A stretch of DNA of 64,000 bases from Paraburkholderia franconis (GCF_009362735.1 NZ_WHNP01000022.1:1-64000), one strand, 5' to 3'. Shown: positions 25,485 to 34,394, numbered from the stretch's first letter. The notes: generated by a model from the letters alone, not told the origin. Numbers and translations: made by a program.

Positions 25485-26264
25485 TCACTTCCACCCTTCG
25501 AGCCTGAGCGTCGCCCGTATCAGCCGCTGTTCTTCCTGTTCGATTTCCTGAAGGCTTTCGCGCACGCCGTTGATGTGATCCGCGGCGGCCCGATACGCCT
25601 GCTCGGGCAACTTGCCCGTCACTGCGTTGTAGAGACGCGCATGCTGCCGGTCGATGCGCTTGCGATGCGGCTGCCGGTGATAAAGATTGTTCACCGACGC
25701 GAACACCGAACTCAGCAGCAGTTCCGTCAACGACCGCAACGTGTGCACGAGCACAGGGTTGTGCGATGCCTCGCAGATCGCGAGATGAAACGCGTGATCC
25801 AAGCGCGCATGTGTCGCCGGATCGGTTTCGGTGTTGTGCGCGGCGAGCATTTCTTCATAGCGCCGCGTGATCATCATGTAGTCGGCGGGTGTGCCGCGCA
25901 ATGCGGCGAGCCGCGCCGACTCCGCCTCCAGCATGCCGCGCACTTCGAACAGATCGTAGAGCGTGCGCGGTTGCGACGCGAGCAGATGCATCAGCGGCGA
26001 TTGCGGCGGCTGCGCAGTCAGATTCGCAACGAACGAGCCCTTGCCGTGCGCCGTCTCGATGATGCCGCGCGCGCGCAGCAGCTTGAGCCCTTCGCGCAGT
26101 GCGGTTCTCGATACGCCGAGCTTGTCCGTCAGCCGCCGCTCCGATGGCAGCGCCTGCCCCGACCTCAGTACGCCGTCCACGATCAGGCGTTCGATGCGCT
26201 CGGCGACCACATCGGCAATCTTGCGATCGGGTTCGTTGACGTCGTTTTGCGTGCTTGAAATCAC
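25485..26264 (-). CDS. glcC: GntR/FadR-family regulator GlcC
   Basis: 259 aa. GntR winged helix (ALPSERRLTDKLGVSRTALREG) and an all-helical FCD effector domain with the metal-ligand pattern (LDHAFHLAICEASHN, later RQHARLYNAV). A GTG start at 26264 is chosen; GTG 26276 is possible. It diverges from glcDEF, and two TGGT-N3-ACCA palindromes of the FadR/GlcC type lie in the shared control region, one of them over its own start. It probably responds to glycolate. Confidence 0.85.
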   Translation of the reverse strand: MISSTQNDVNEPDRKIADVVAERIERLIVDGVLRSGQALPSERRLTDKLGVSRTALREGLKLLRARGIIETAHGKGSFVANLTAQPPQSPLMHLLASQPRTLYDLFEVRGMLEAESARLAALRGTPADYMMITRRYEEMLAAHNTETDPATHARLDHAFHLAICEASHNPVLVHTLRSLTELLLSSVFASVNNLYHRQPHRKRIDRQHARLYNAVTGKLPEQAYRAAADHINGVRESLQEIEQEEQRLIRATLRLEGWK

Positions 26265-26275
26265 TGGTATGACCA
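26265..26275. promoter_or_regulatory. GlcC-type operator 1
   Basis: TGGTATGACCA, a TGGT-N3-ACCA palindrome in the wider context ACTGGTATGACCACT. It overlaps the glcC start and so fits autoregulation. Confidence 0.6.
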
Positions 26276-26372
26276 CTTGATAAGCGAATTTCGCATGTCG
26301 ACATAATACCGCCGATTCCTTCGTAACGCCGGATCGAACGGCTTCGTCACGGCAATGTCGAGGCAAAAAAAC

Positions 26373-26383
26373 TGGTACGACCA
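26373..26383. promoter_or_regulatory. GlcC-type operator 2
   Basis: TGGTACGACCA in the context ACTGGTACGACCACT, 108 bp from operator 1 and about 105 bp before glcD. Fifteen-base contexts of the two sites differ at one position. Confidence 0.6.
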
Positions 26384-26485
26384 CTCGCGGCGTCCATCGA
26401 CAGCGGAAGGCGAAACGGGAACAATCGGCGGCTACATGGATAAGCGGCGCGTGGAAGCCAGTCCCCGCGCTCATGGAGACACCCG

Positions 26486-27985
26486 ATGAGCTATGCCTAC
26501 GACGAACGGATCGACGGCACGCTTCCCTCGCATGACAAGGCCACGCTGGTCGCCGAGCTTCAACGCCTCGTGCCCGGCATGCAGCTGCTGCACGACAAGG
26601 AAGACCTGCGCCCGTTCGAATGCGATGGCCTCTCTGCCTATCGCACGACACCGATGATGGTCGCGCTGCCCGACTCGATCGAGCAGGTGCAAGCGCTGTT
26701 GAAATTCGCGGCCGCGCGCAAGGTGCCCGTGGTCGCGCGCGGCGCGGGCACGGGTCTGTCGGGCGGCGCGCTGCCGCTCGAAAAAGGCATCCTGCTCGTG
26801 ATGGCGCGCTTCAACCGCATCCTGCACATCGACCCTGAAGCGTCGATTGCGCGCGTGCAGCCAGGCGTGCGCAATCTTGCGATCTCGCAGGCGGCCGCGA
26901 TTCATGGCCTCTACTACGCGCCCGATCCGTCGTCGCAAATCGCCTGCTCGATCGGCGGCAATGTCGCCGAGAATGCGGGCGGCGTGCATTGCCTGAAATA
27001 CGGCCTGACGGTGCACAACATCCTGAAGCTCGAAGTGCTGACCATCGACGGCGAGCGTCTGACGATCGGCTCCGAAGCGCTCGACTCGCCCGGCTTCGAT
27101 CTGCTCGCACTGTTGACGGGTTCCGAAGGCATGCTCGGCATCGTCACGGAAGTCACGGTGAAGCTGTTGACCAAGCCGCAGAGCGCGAAGGTGCTGCTCG
27201 CGAGCTTCGACGACGTGGAGAAAGCGGGCGACGCCGTCGCGCAGATCATCGGCGCGGGCGTGATTCCGGGCGGCCTCGAAATGATGGACAACCTCGCGAT
27301 TCGTGCCGCAGAAGACTTCATTCATGCGGACTATCCCGTCGACGCCGAAGCGATACTGCTGTGCGAACTGGATGGCGCGGAATCCGATGTGCAGGAAGAC
27401 TGCAATCGCGTCGGTGCGCTGCTGCGCGAAGCGGGCGCCACCGACATCCGCATCGCGAAGGACGAAGCCGAGCGTCAGCGCTTCTGGGCGGGCCGCAAGA
27501 ACGCGTTCCCTGCCGTGGGCCGCGTCTCGCCCGACTACTACTGCATGGACGGCACGATCCCGCGCCGCGAGCTGGCGCGCGTGCTGCGCGGCATCGCTGA
27601 GCTGTCGAACGAATATGGCCTGCGCGTCGCGAACGTCTTTCATGCGGGCGACGGCAACATGCATCCGCTGATCCTGTTCGATGCGAATGCACCCGGCGAA
27701 ATGGAGCGCGCCGAAACGCTCGGCGCGAAGATCCTCGAACTGTGCGTCGAAGTGGGCGGAAGCATCACGGGCGAACACGGCGTCGGACGCGAAAAGATCA
27801 ACCAGATGTGCGTGCAGTTCAGCAGCGAAGAACTCACGCTGTTCCATTCGCTAAAGGCCGCGTTCGATCCCGACGGTCTGCTCAATCCCGGCAAGAACAT
27901 TCCGACGCTGCATCGTTGCGCCGAATTCGGCGCGATGCACATCCATCACGGCAAGCTGCCGTTTCCCGAGCTGGAGCGCTTCTGA
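26486..27985 (+). CDS. glcD: Glycolate oxidase FAD subunit GlcD
   Basis: 499 aa FAD-linked oxidase of the VAO fold. The FAD-binding segment PVVARGAGTGLSGGALP (about residues 75-91), CSIGGNVAENAGG and the C-terminal VFHAGDGNMHPLI and GGSITGEHGVGREK motifs are all present. It oxidises glycolate to glyoxylate with GlcE and GlcF. It is the first gene of glcDEF; its stop overlaps the glcE ATG by one base. Confidence 0.95.
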   Translation: MSYAYDERIDGTLPSHDKATLVAELQRLVPGMQLLHDKEDLRPFECDGLSAYRTTPMMVALPDSIEQVQALLKFAAARKVPVVARGAGTGLSGGALPLEKGILLVMARFNRILHIDPEASIARVQPGVRNLAISQAAAIHGLYYAPDPSSQIACSIGGNVAENAGGVHCLKYGLTVHNILKLEVLTIDGERLTIGSEALDSPGFDLLALLTGSEGMLGIVTEVTVKLLTKPQSAKVLLASFDDVEKAGDAVAQIIGAGVIPGGLEMMDNLAIRAAEDFIHADYPVDAEAILLCELDGAESDVQEDCNRVGALLREAGATDIRIAKDEAERQRFWAGRKNAFPAVGRVSPDYYCMDGTIPRRELARVLRGIAELSNEYGLRVANVFHAGDGNMHPLILFDANAPGEMERAETLGAKILELCVEVGGSITGEHGVGREKINQMCVQFSSEELTLFHSLKAAFDPDGLLNPGKNIPTLHRCAEFGAMHIHHGKLPFPELERF

Positions 27986-29109
27986 TGCGACGCGAATTCG
28001 ATTCAACCGACGACAGCGCGCGCCTCATCGCACAAGTCCAGCGCGCGATCGCGGAGCACACGCCGTTGCGCATTCGCGGCAGCGACAGCAAGCGTTTTCT
28101 CGGGCGCGACGTGCAAGGCGAGGAACTCGACACGCGCACGCATCGCGGCATCATCGCGTATGACCCGACGGAACTCGTCATCACGGCGCGCGCGGGCACG
28201 CCGCTCACCGAACTGAACACCGTGCTCGACGACGCGAACCAGATGCTGCCGTGCGAGCCGCCGCTCTTCAACGGCTCGGGGACGGGGTTGGGGACGGGGT
28301 TGGGAACCGGGTCGGGAACCGGGTCGGGAACGATAGGCGGCGCGGTTGCGAGCGGCCTGTCGGGGCCGCGCCGTCCGTGGGCGGGCTCGATGCGCGACTT
28401 CGTGCTCGGCTGCCGCGTGATCACGGGCGATGGAGATCATCTGCGCTTCGGCGGCCAGGTGATGAAGAACGTCGCGGGCTACGACATGTCGCGTCTGCTC
28501 GCGGGGAGTTTCGGTTCGCTCGGCGTGCTGACGGAAGTGTCGCTGAAAGTGCTGCCGAAGCCGCGCGAGCGGCGCACGTTCGCGCTCACGCTCGGCGCTG
28601 ACGAAGCGATGCAGGAACTGTCGGCATGGCGCAAGGCCGCGCTGCCCGTGACGGGCGCGAGCTATCTCGACGGCAAGCTGCATGTGCGGCTCGAAGGCGG
28701 AAGCGGATCGGTGAAGTCGGCAGTGGACCGGATCGGCGGCGAAGAAATCGACTGCGCGTTCTGGGATGCGCTGCGCGATCATCGTCTGCCGTTTTTCGAC
28801 AACGGTACCGACGCGAGGCCGCTGTGGCGTCTGTCGCTGCCGAATGCGACGCCGTTAATGCCGCTGCCCGGCGACGTGCTGATCGACTGGGCAGGCGCGC
28901 AACGCTGGCTCAGGAGCGACGCGCAAGCCGCCGACATTCGCCAGCTCGCGCATGCGGCAGGCGGACACGCGACGTGCTTCACGCCATCGCCGGAGCGCGA
29001 GCCGTTTCACCCGCTCGCCGCGCCGCTGCTGCGCTATCAGCATCAACTGAAACGCCGTCTCGATCCGAGCGGTGTGCTGAACCCCGGCCGCCTGTACGCC
29101 GACCTCTGA
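27985..29109 (+). CDS. glcE: Glycolate oxidase FAD-binding subunit GlcE, with Gly-Thr repeat insertion
   Basis: 374 aa. The second FAD-fold subunit of glycolate oxidase; SGPRRPWAGSMRDFVLG and MKNVAGYDMSRLLAGSFGSLG are the usual GlcE signatures. Between EPPLF and IGGAVASGLSGPRR, where relatives have only a few residues, there is a run of (GTGL)2(GTGS)2 encoded by a 12-bp tandem repeat. The reading frame is intact. The extra loop sits next to the FAD pyrophosphate-binding glycines, so it may affect activity. Confidence 0.93.
   Translation: MRREFDSTDDSARLIAQVQRAIAEHTPLRIRGSDSKRFLGRDVQGEELDTRTHRGIIAYDPTELVITARAGTPLTELNTVLDDANQMLPCEPPLFNGSGTGLGTGLGTGSGTGSGTIGGAVASGLSGPRRPWAGSMRDFVLGCRVITGDGDHLRFGGQVMKNVAGYDMSRLLAGSFGSLGVLTEVSLKVLPKPRERRTFALTLGADEAMQELSAWRKAALPVTGASYLDGKLHVRLEGGSGSVKSAVDRIGGEEIDCAFWDALRDHRLPFFDNGTDARPLWRLSLPNATPLMPLPGDVLIDWAGAQRWLRSDAQAADIRQLAHAAGGHATCFTPSPEREPFHPLAAPLLRYQHQLKRRLDPSGVLNPGRLYADL
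28279..28326 (+). repeat. In-frame 12-bp tandem repeat in glcE
   Basis: Four 12-bp units: two of GGGACGGGGTTG and two of GGAACCGGGTCG. They encode Gly-Thr-Gly-Leu twice and Gly-Thr-Gly-Ser twice. Unit length is a multiple of three, so gain or loss of units keeps the frame. Confidence 0.95.
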
Positions 29110-29122
29110 AGCGGACGCAATC

Positions 29123-30406
29123 ATGCAAACGAATCTCGACTCTCACGCGAAAGCGCTGCCCGACGCCGCGGAAGCGGAAAGCATCTTGCGTTCGTGCGTG
29201 CATTGCGGCTTCTGCAATGCGACGTGCCCGACGTATCAACTGCTCGGCAACGAACTCGACGGGCCGCGCGGGCGCATCTATCTGATCAAGCAACTGCTCG
29301 AAGGCGAGCCCGTCAGCGATAAGACGCAACTGCATCTCGACCGTTGCCTCACGTGCCGCAATTGCGAAACGACATGTCCATCGGGCGTCACGTATCACCG
29401 GCTGCTCGACATCGGACGCGCCGAGCTGGAGCGCCGCGTCGAACGGCCTGTCGGCGAACGGTTGACGCGCAAAGGCCTGCGCGCGGTGATTCCGCGGCCC
29501 GCCGTGTTCGATGCGCTGCTCAAGACGGGGCGCGCAGTGCGGCCGCTCTTGCCCGCTACCGTGCAGGCGAAGATTCCGACGCGCGCCGCCGTGCCCGCGA
29601 AGCCGCGCCCGGCGCCGCGTCACGCGCGGCGCGTGCTGATGCTCGAAGGCTGCGTGCAGCCGTCGCTTTCGCCAAATACGAATGCGGCGGCGGCGCGCGT
29701 GCTCGACCGGCTGGGCATCAGCGTGACGCCCGTCAGCGAAGCGGGCTGCTGCGGCGCGACCGACTATCACCTGAACGCGCAGGACGCGGGACTCGATCGC
29801 GCGCGCCGCAACATCGACGCATGGTGGCGCGCGATCGAAGCAGGCGCCGAAGCGATCGTGCAGACGGCGAGCGGCTGCGGCGCGTTCGTGAAGGAATACG
29901 GACACCTGTTGCGCAACGATCCCGTCTACGCCGCGAAGGCCGCGCGCGTGAGCGCGCTCGCGCGCGATCTTGTCGAAGTGCTGGCGGCCGAGCCGCTCGA
30001 CGCTTTGCAGCCCGCCGACGATGCCGTGGCGGCGCGCATCGCATTCCACTGCCCTTGCACGCTGCAGCACGCGCAGAAGCTCGGCGGCGCGGTGGAAAGC
30101 GTGCTCACGCGGCTCGGCTTCGATCTTTCATCCGTGCCCGACGCACATCTGTGCTGCGGATCGGCGGGCACGTATTCGATCACGCAGCCCGAGCTCGCGC
30201 AGAAGCTGCGCGACAACAAGATGGCCGCGCTCGAAAGCGGACAGCCGGACGTCATCGCGACGGCGAACATCGGCTGCCAGATGCATCTGGATGGCGCGGG
30301 CAGAACGCGCGTGCGTCACTGGATCGAACTGGTGGAGGAAGCGCTCGACGCGTCGAATGGGCAGGCGCGTTCGATGCGCAAAAGCGCGGCCGCCGAGCCT
30401 GCGTGA
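29123..30406 (+). CDS. glcF: Glycolate oxidase iron-sulfur subunit GlcF
   Basis: 427 aa. Two [4Fe-4S] motifs near the N-terminus (CVHCGFCNATCPTY and CLTCRNCETTCPSG) and two CCG domains (EAGCCGATDYHL; HLCCGSAGTYS) make this the electron-transfer subunit that passes electrons from GlcDE to the quinone pool. It begins 13 nt after glcE. Confidence 0.95.
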   Translation: MQTNLDSHAKALPDAAEAESILRSCVHCGFCNATCPTYQLLGNELDGPRGRIYLIKQLLEGEPVSDKTQLHLDRCLTCRNCETTCPSGVTYHRLLDIGRAELERRVERPVGERLTRKGLRAVIPRPAVFDALLKTGRAVRPLLPATVQAKIPTRAAVPAKPRPAPRHARRVLMLEGCVQPSLSPNTNAAAARVLDRLGISVTPVSEAGCCGATDYHLNAQDAGLDRARRNIDAWWRAIEAGAEAIVQTASGCGAFVKEYGHLLRNDPVYAAKAARVSALARDLVEVLAAEPLDALQPADDAVAARIAFHCPCTLQHAQKLGGAVESVLTRLGFDLSSVPDAHLCCGSAGTYSITQPELAQKLRDNKMAALESGQPDVIATANIGCQMHLDGAGRTRVRHWIELVEEALDASNGQARSMRKSAAAEPA

Positions 30407-30429
30407 AAACCGCTTAACGCGCAGGCCGC

Positions 30430-31773
30430 TCAGATGCCCGGCGGCATCTCGGCGAGCCGGTCGGCCGAAGCGCGCAGTCCGCCGAAGATGCGCTCCGCGA
30501 CACGCGCAGGAAAACCGTCGGGCAACGTGGCGGCGACCTTGTCGATGGCGGCGGGCACGTCCTCGATCAGTCTGCCGATCAGCGTTTCGGCGTCGGGGCC
30601 GTAGAAGCAGCGCGATGCCATCGCGTTGAAATTGCGACGCTGGATGTCCTTCATCAGGTAGTGCCGGTTCTTGCCCGCGACGGCCATCGCGAGCTTCGCC
30701 TTGTGCCAGGACCACTGGTTGCCGGCGTCGCCTTCGACGGGCCAGATCGACATGATGTCGTATAGCGGCGTGAGCGCGTAGCGCCCGCCCGGCAACAGGT
30801 GCACGCTGAAGTTCTTCGCGTGGCCGTCCGGCGCGGCGAGCATCCAGAACAGAATCTGCGTGGTGAGGAACGTCGCGAGGTCGGCGTCGGGCCGCTCCGA
30901 CTGGCGCAGCACGGCGGCGATGTCGACCATGCCGGGGCCGCCGTCCGCTTCGTACCGCTGATGCGACGGCTTGCCGAGCACCTGGCAAAAGTCCTCTTGC
31001 GGCAGCCGCAAGATCCATTGTCCCGAAGGATGCAACCGGCGATCGAAGCGCTCGACGGCCAGCACCTTCTGCTCGCCGAACGTCAGGATGTCGGCGTTCG
31101 GCACGGGCAAACCGAACGCCCTGAAGAGCGCGAGACACAGCCATTCGTTTTCGACGGACGTCGTCCAGTCCGCCTTCTTGTTGCCGACGAGTCCCAGCGG
31201 CAGCTTGAAGATGTGCGTGGTAGGCGTTGCGCCATGCGGGCGCATCCACTTTCCGTCGTGCCGGAGAAACGCCGTCTTTTCCTGCGCGCCCGCGAGCGAG
31301 ATACGAAAGTCGTCGTGGTCGCCGCCCGCGCCCGGGCCGCCCGACGCGACGGTGCGCGCCAGCGTCTGTTCGACCTCTTCGTCCGACATCGGCGTGCCGT
31401 CGATGCGGTCGTACCCTTCCGGCTGCGCGTCTTCCGGCAGCAGTTGCGCCGCGCCCACGCAGTCGCGTCCGATGGCTTCGAGCAGATCGAAGGCGTCGGT
31501 GGTGGCCGTCCTGAAGCGAGTGGCGAGGCGCCGCCGGATCGGCTCGCTGTCGGGCAGCAGGTTGTCGAAGTAGTTGCGAACGCGCTCGCCGCGCAACGGC
31601 GCATCGTCGATGCCGAACGACAGCGACAGCGACAGCGGCCGTCCGGCGGATGAAGTCATCCAGCCGCGATCGTACTGAAGCTCCATATCGCCACGCGACG
31701 GAATGCGCCACGTGCCGACCCGCAGCCCGTTGGTCCACACCGACAGCGCGCGCGCGTGAGACGGCCGGCCCAT
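30430..31773 (-). CDS. hipA: HipA-type serine/threonine kinase toxin
   Basis: 447 aa. N-terminal couple_hipA region (ALSVWTNGLRVGTW), then the HipA kinase fold with FRISLAGAQEKTAF (ATP-loop region), LPRLPQE-like ILRLPQEDFCQVLG, catalytic APDGHAKNFSVHL and metal-binding LTPLYDIMSIW. Known HipA toxins phosphorylate glutamyl-tRNA synthetase and induce persistence. The ATG is 2 nt after the hipB stop. Length and motifs look intact, so it should be an active toxin neutralised by HipB. Confidence 0.93.
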   Translation of the reverse strand: MGRPSHARALSVWTNGLRVGTWRIPSRGDMELQYDRGWMTSSAGRPLSLSLSFGIDDAPLRGERVRNYFDNLLPDSEPIRRRLATRFRTATTDAFDLLEAIGRDCVGAAQLLPEDAQPEGYDRIDGTPMSDEEVEQTLARTVASGGPGAGGDHDDFRISLAGAQEKTAFLRHDGKWMRPHGATPTTHIFKLPLGLVGNKKADWTTSVENEWLCLALFRAFGLPVPNADILTFGEQKVLAVERFDRRLHPSGQWILRLPQEDFCQVLGKPSHQRYEADGGPGMVDIAAVLRQSERPDADLATFLTTQILFWMLAAPDGHAKNFSVHLLPGGRYALTPLYDIMSIWPVEGDAGNQWSWHKAKLAMAVAGKNRHYLMKDIQRRNFNAMASRCFYGPDAETLIGRLIEDVPAAIDKVAATLPDGFPARVAERIFGGLRASADRLAEMPPGI

Positions 31774-31775
31774 GG

Positions 31776-32024
31776 CTACCAGTCCTCCTTCGACGGCTCC
31801 GCGCGCGTGGGCCGCGTCTGCACGGCCAGTTCGAGGCCGTACATTGCCAGCAATGTGAAGAGTTGCGCTGTTGTGATCGAGTCGGGATTGAGCTCCATCG
31901 CCGACAGCCGGCTCTGGCTCAGGCCCACCCGCGACGCCGCCTGGGCCTGCGAAAGCCCTTTCGTGCGCCGGGCGGTGCGAAGGATCTGGCCAAGCTGGTG
32001 CGGAGTGATCAGCGTGCGTTTCAT
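31776..32024 (-). CDS. hipB: HipB-type antitoxin and operon repressor
   Basis: 82 aa Xre-family HTH protein (LGQILRTARRTKGLSQAQAA, recognition helix near VGLSQSRLSAMEL). It should bind HipA and the four operators upstream (32041-32137) to repress hipBA. It is the first gene of the operon and is followed by hipA after 2 nt. Confidence 0.93.
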   Translation of the reverse strand: MKRTLITPHQLGQILRTARRTKGLSQAQAASRVGLSQSRLSAMELNPDSITTAQLFTLLAMYGLELAVQTRPTRAEPSKEDW

Positions 32025-32040
32025 CGAGGCGGCTTGCGGA

Positions 32041-32137
32041 ATACCTGTATGGCAGGTAAGTGCATTTTACTCGCAAAACGGGTAATTGCAAGATAACTGC
32101 TATACGGGTAAATGACGATTAACTGTTTTACAGGTAA
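32041..32137 (-). promoter_or_regulatory. hipBA promoter with four HipB operators at 26-bp steps
   Basis: Four partly palindromic sites of the form 7 nt - 5 nt - C(A/G)GGTAA have centres at 32050, 32076, 32102 and 32128, exactly 26 bp apart. Sites 1 (TACCTG-N5-CAGGTA, perfect), 2 (TTACTCG-N5-CGGGTAA) and 4 (TTAACTG-N5-CAGGTAA) are good palindromes; site 3 (ATAACTG-N5-CGGGTAA) is weaker. On the minus strand a TTGCAA-N16-TAAAAT promoter overlaps site 2. Confidence 0.85.
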
Positions 32138-32302
32138 TGCGTAGTCGTCGCGATTCACCCCTTGCGCGCGGGCGTCCAGGCACCCTCATCATCCCGGAAT
32201 GTCTGGCGATACCAATCCGGCGGCGAGGCGCAAGAGCCTTCAGATTTCGACTGGTTCGAGGCGCAGGCCGCGCCCAGTCACGTGCTGGCGAGCGCTCGAC
32301 AA

Positions 32303-33211
32303 TCAACCCGCGCGCGAGAGAAACAGCCGGATTTCGTCAGCGAGCCAGTCGCGCAACGCGCACACCTTGGGGTCGTGCCGGCTCCCGATGCGATAGACGA
32401 GGTCATGGCCGCGCTCGGCCTTGAGACGAAACTGCGGGAACGGGGCAACCAGACGTCCGGCTGCAATATCGTCCGCCACGATCACGCTGCGCCCCAATGC
32501 GACGCCTTCGCCGCGAATCGCCGCCTCAATGGCCAGGCTCCCGTGGCTGTACGCCGAACCGCGATCGCTACGCACGCTGCTTACTCCCGTCAGCGCGAAC
32601 CATTGCTCCCAGTTGGCCAGCATGCCGTCCTCGTGCAACAAGGTACAACCGGCAAGACTCGCCACAGACGACAATCCCCCCTTTTTCTCCCGATAGGCAG
32701 GACTGCAAACGGGCGTCACGGTCTCTTCCAGAATCCGCTCGGCGAGGACGCGTGGATAGCGACCGCTCCCGTAACGTATCGCCACATCCACCTCTCTGTC
32801 ATTCAGATCGACATAGGTGTCGGTCACATCGAGATGAACGTCGAGTTCCGGGTGCAGCGCCTTCAGCCAATGCAGCCGTGGCGCGAGCCACTTGTTCGCG
32901 AACGAAACGCTGGCGTTGATCTTCAGGCGCGCGACATTGTCATGGGCACGAAGGCGTTCCGCCTCTCTTGTCAGCTCTCCCAGCGCGCGAGTCACGATCA
33001 GCAGAAACTCCGCGCCGGCTTCCGTCAGGATGATCCGCCGCGTCAGGCGTTGAAACAGCGCGACGCCGAGATGACCTTCGAGCGTCTTGATATGCCGGCT
33101 CACTGCGCCGTGCGTGACGTGCAGTTCCTCCGCCGCCAGCGTCATGCTCAATAACCGCCCCGTTGCTTCAAAGGCGCGCAGCGTTTGCAGAGGAGGAAGC
33201 CGGTCGAACAT
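32303..33211 (-). CDS. LysR-family regulator (GcvA-like)
   Basis: 302 aa. HTH with RLLSMTLAAEELHVTHGAVS and a substrate-binding domain with VDVAIRYGSGRYP, the pattern of GcvA/AmpR-like LysR proteins. A -10 TATAAT (33241-33246) lies only 2 nt before the GTG at 33238, so that codon cannot be the start; ATG 33211 is used. It is divergent from the membrane protein gene at 33462, its probable target. Confidence 0.88.
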   Translation of the reverse strand: MFDRLPPLQTLRAFEATGRLLSMTLAAEELHVTHGAVSRHIKTLEGHLGVALFQRLTRRIILTEAGAEFLLIVTRALGELTREAERLRAHDNVARLKINASVSFANKWLAPRLHWLKALHPELDVHLDVTDTYVDLNDREVDVAIRYGSGRYPRVLAERILEETVTPVCSPAYREKKGGLSSVASLAGCTLLHEDGMLANWEQWFALTGVSSVRSDRGSAYSHGSLAIEAAIRGEGVALGRSVIVADDIAAGRLVAPFPQFRLKAERGHDLVYRIGSRHDPKVCALRDWLADEIRLFLSRAG

Positions 33212-33240
33212 AGATAGATATGCGTGAGTCTCACTCACGT

Positions 33241-33265
33241 ATTATATGACGACAAATGGTTTGTC
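33241..33265 (-). promoter_or_regulatory. LysR gene promoter and 15-bp palindrome
   Basis: Minus-strand -10 TATAAT at 33241-33246 is preceded by GACAAA-TGG-TTTGTC (33251-33265), a perfect inverted repeat placed where a LysR protein would bind to regulate itself and the divergent gene. Confidence 0.55.
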
Positions 33266-33461
33266 AGCCGGAGCCGCGGCCCCCAATATCTACACACAGC
33301 AGCGGTGGACGCGCCCTTGGCCTGGATGTACCGGCTGGCGCTTCGATCGCGTCCGGGTGGGTGATTTCGTTGTCGTCGGAACCACGCTCGCTTAATCTCT
33401 GTCGCGGATTCGCCCCGCGCGCGGCCTCCAAAGCCGGCATCCTTTTCATTGTTCGCAAATC

Positions 33462-34253
33462 ATGAATCTTCTTGCTTTCAAGCTCATCGTTACGCCGCTG
33501 TTGCTGTTGGCTGCATCTATGGCCGTTCGCCGCTGGGGCGAGGCGATCGGCGGCCTTCTGGTCGCACTGCCGCTCACATCGGGGCCGATCTCAGTTTTCC
33601 TGACGCTCGAGCATGGATCTGCCTTTGCCGCGCAGGCTACGGCGGGGTCGCTGGTCGCGACCGCTGCGCAAGCGGCGTTTTGCCTTGTCTATTGCAGACT
33701 GGCGGCCCAGGGATGGCCCGTGGCCCTCGCTGGCGCTTGCGCGACGTTCTCTATCGTCGCCGGTCTTTTACAGCACATCGCGCTACCGGAAACGGGCCTC
33801 TTTCTTGTCGCCGTCCTGGCCGCCATGCTTGCGCTCAGCGTCATCCCCAACACGACAGCAAAAGCGGGCAGGCTCGATGCGCCGTGGTGGGATTTGCCGA
33901 CACGTATGGCGCTCATTGCCGGCCTCGTCGTCAGCGTGACGTTGACCGCGCCTTACGTCGGACCGGAAGCGAGCGGCGTGCTCGCGTCGTTCCCGTTCAT
34001 GGGGATCATTCTTGCCGTTTTCAGTCATCGCATGATCGGCCACGCAGCCGCGCAGCAAGTGTTGCGCGGCATGGTGGCGGGACTTCTCGCCTTTGCCGCG
34101 TTTTTCTATGTGCTAGGCCTGACGTTGACGCGGTTCAATCTGCTTGCCGCTTACGGTGGAGCGATTGTCTGCACGCTCGCGATACAAGCCGTCTCGTTGT
34201 ACCGGATGCGCGTTCCCGCCACCGTGTCCGCGGAGTCAGCGCGAGTGCGATGA
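33462..34253 (+). CDS. Polytopic membrane protein of unknown function
   Basis: 263 aa with about eight hydrophobic helices (for example FKLIVTPLLLLAASMAV, LFLVAVLAAMLALSVI, LLAFAAFFYVLGLTL). A polar, conserved-looking loop GGLLVALPLTSGPISVFL follows the first helix and a similar VLASFPFMGIILAVFSH recurs in the second half, suggesting a two-fold repeat. I do not recognise a named family. It diverges from a LysR gene, which probably controls it. Confidence 0.75.
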   Translation: MNLLAFKLIVTPLLLLAASMAVRRWGEAIGGLLVALPLTSGPISVFLTLEHGSAFAAQATAGSLVATAAQAAFCLVYCRLAAQGWPVALAGACATFSIVAGLLQHIALPETGLFLVAVLAAMLALSVIPNTTAKAGRLDAPWWDLPTRMALIAGLVVSVTLTAPYVGPEASGVLASFPFMGIILAVFSHRMIGHAAAQQVLRGMVAGLLAFAAFFYVLGLTLTRFNLLAAYGGAIVCTLAIQAVSLYRMRVPATVSAESARVR

Positions 34254-34394
34254 ATTAGCAATGTCCGTTTCGCGTTCGAGCAGCTTGACCCGCTGGCTGA
34301 TGTTGGCGCGCGTCATGCCGGGCTTGCACGCGGCGGCGCTGAGGCTGCGCGACTCGACGATCTCGACGAGCAAGCCGATCAGGCTGAGGTCCAT
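34236..34394 (-). pseudogene. LysR regulator, N-terminal HTH remnant
   Basis: A 52-codon frame from ATG 34394 reads MDLSLIGLLVEIVESRSLSA and AACKPGMTRANISQRVKLLE, the first 45 or so residues of a LysR HTH. It then runs into unrelated sequence and stops inside the 3' end of the neighbouring membrane-protein gene. The linker and effector domains are gone. Confidence 0.7.

Noticed and set aside
32041..32137. CRISPR-like or satellite repeat
   Set aside because: The 26-bp period comes from short operator arms with unrelated sequence between them, directly before hipB.
33212..33238. GTG 33238 as start of the LysR gene
   Set aside because: A TATAAT -10 box lies 2 nt upstream of it, so transcription would begin inside the codon region; ATG 33211 is preferred.
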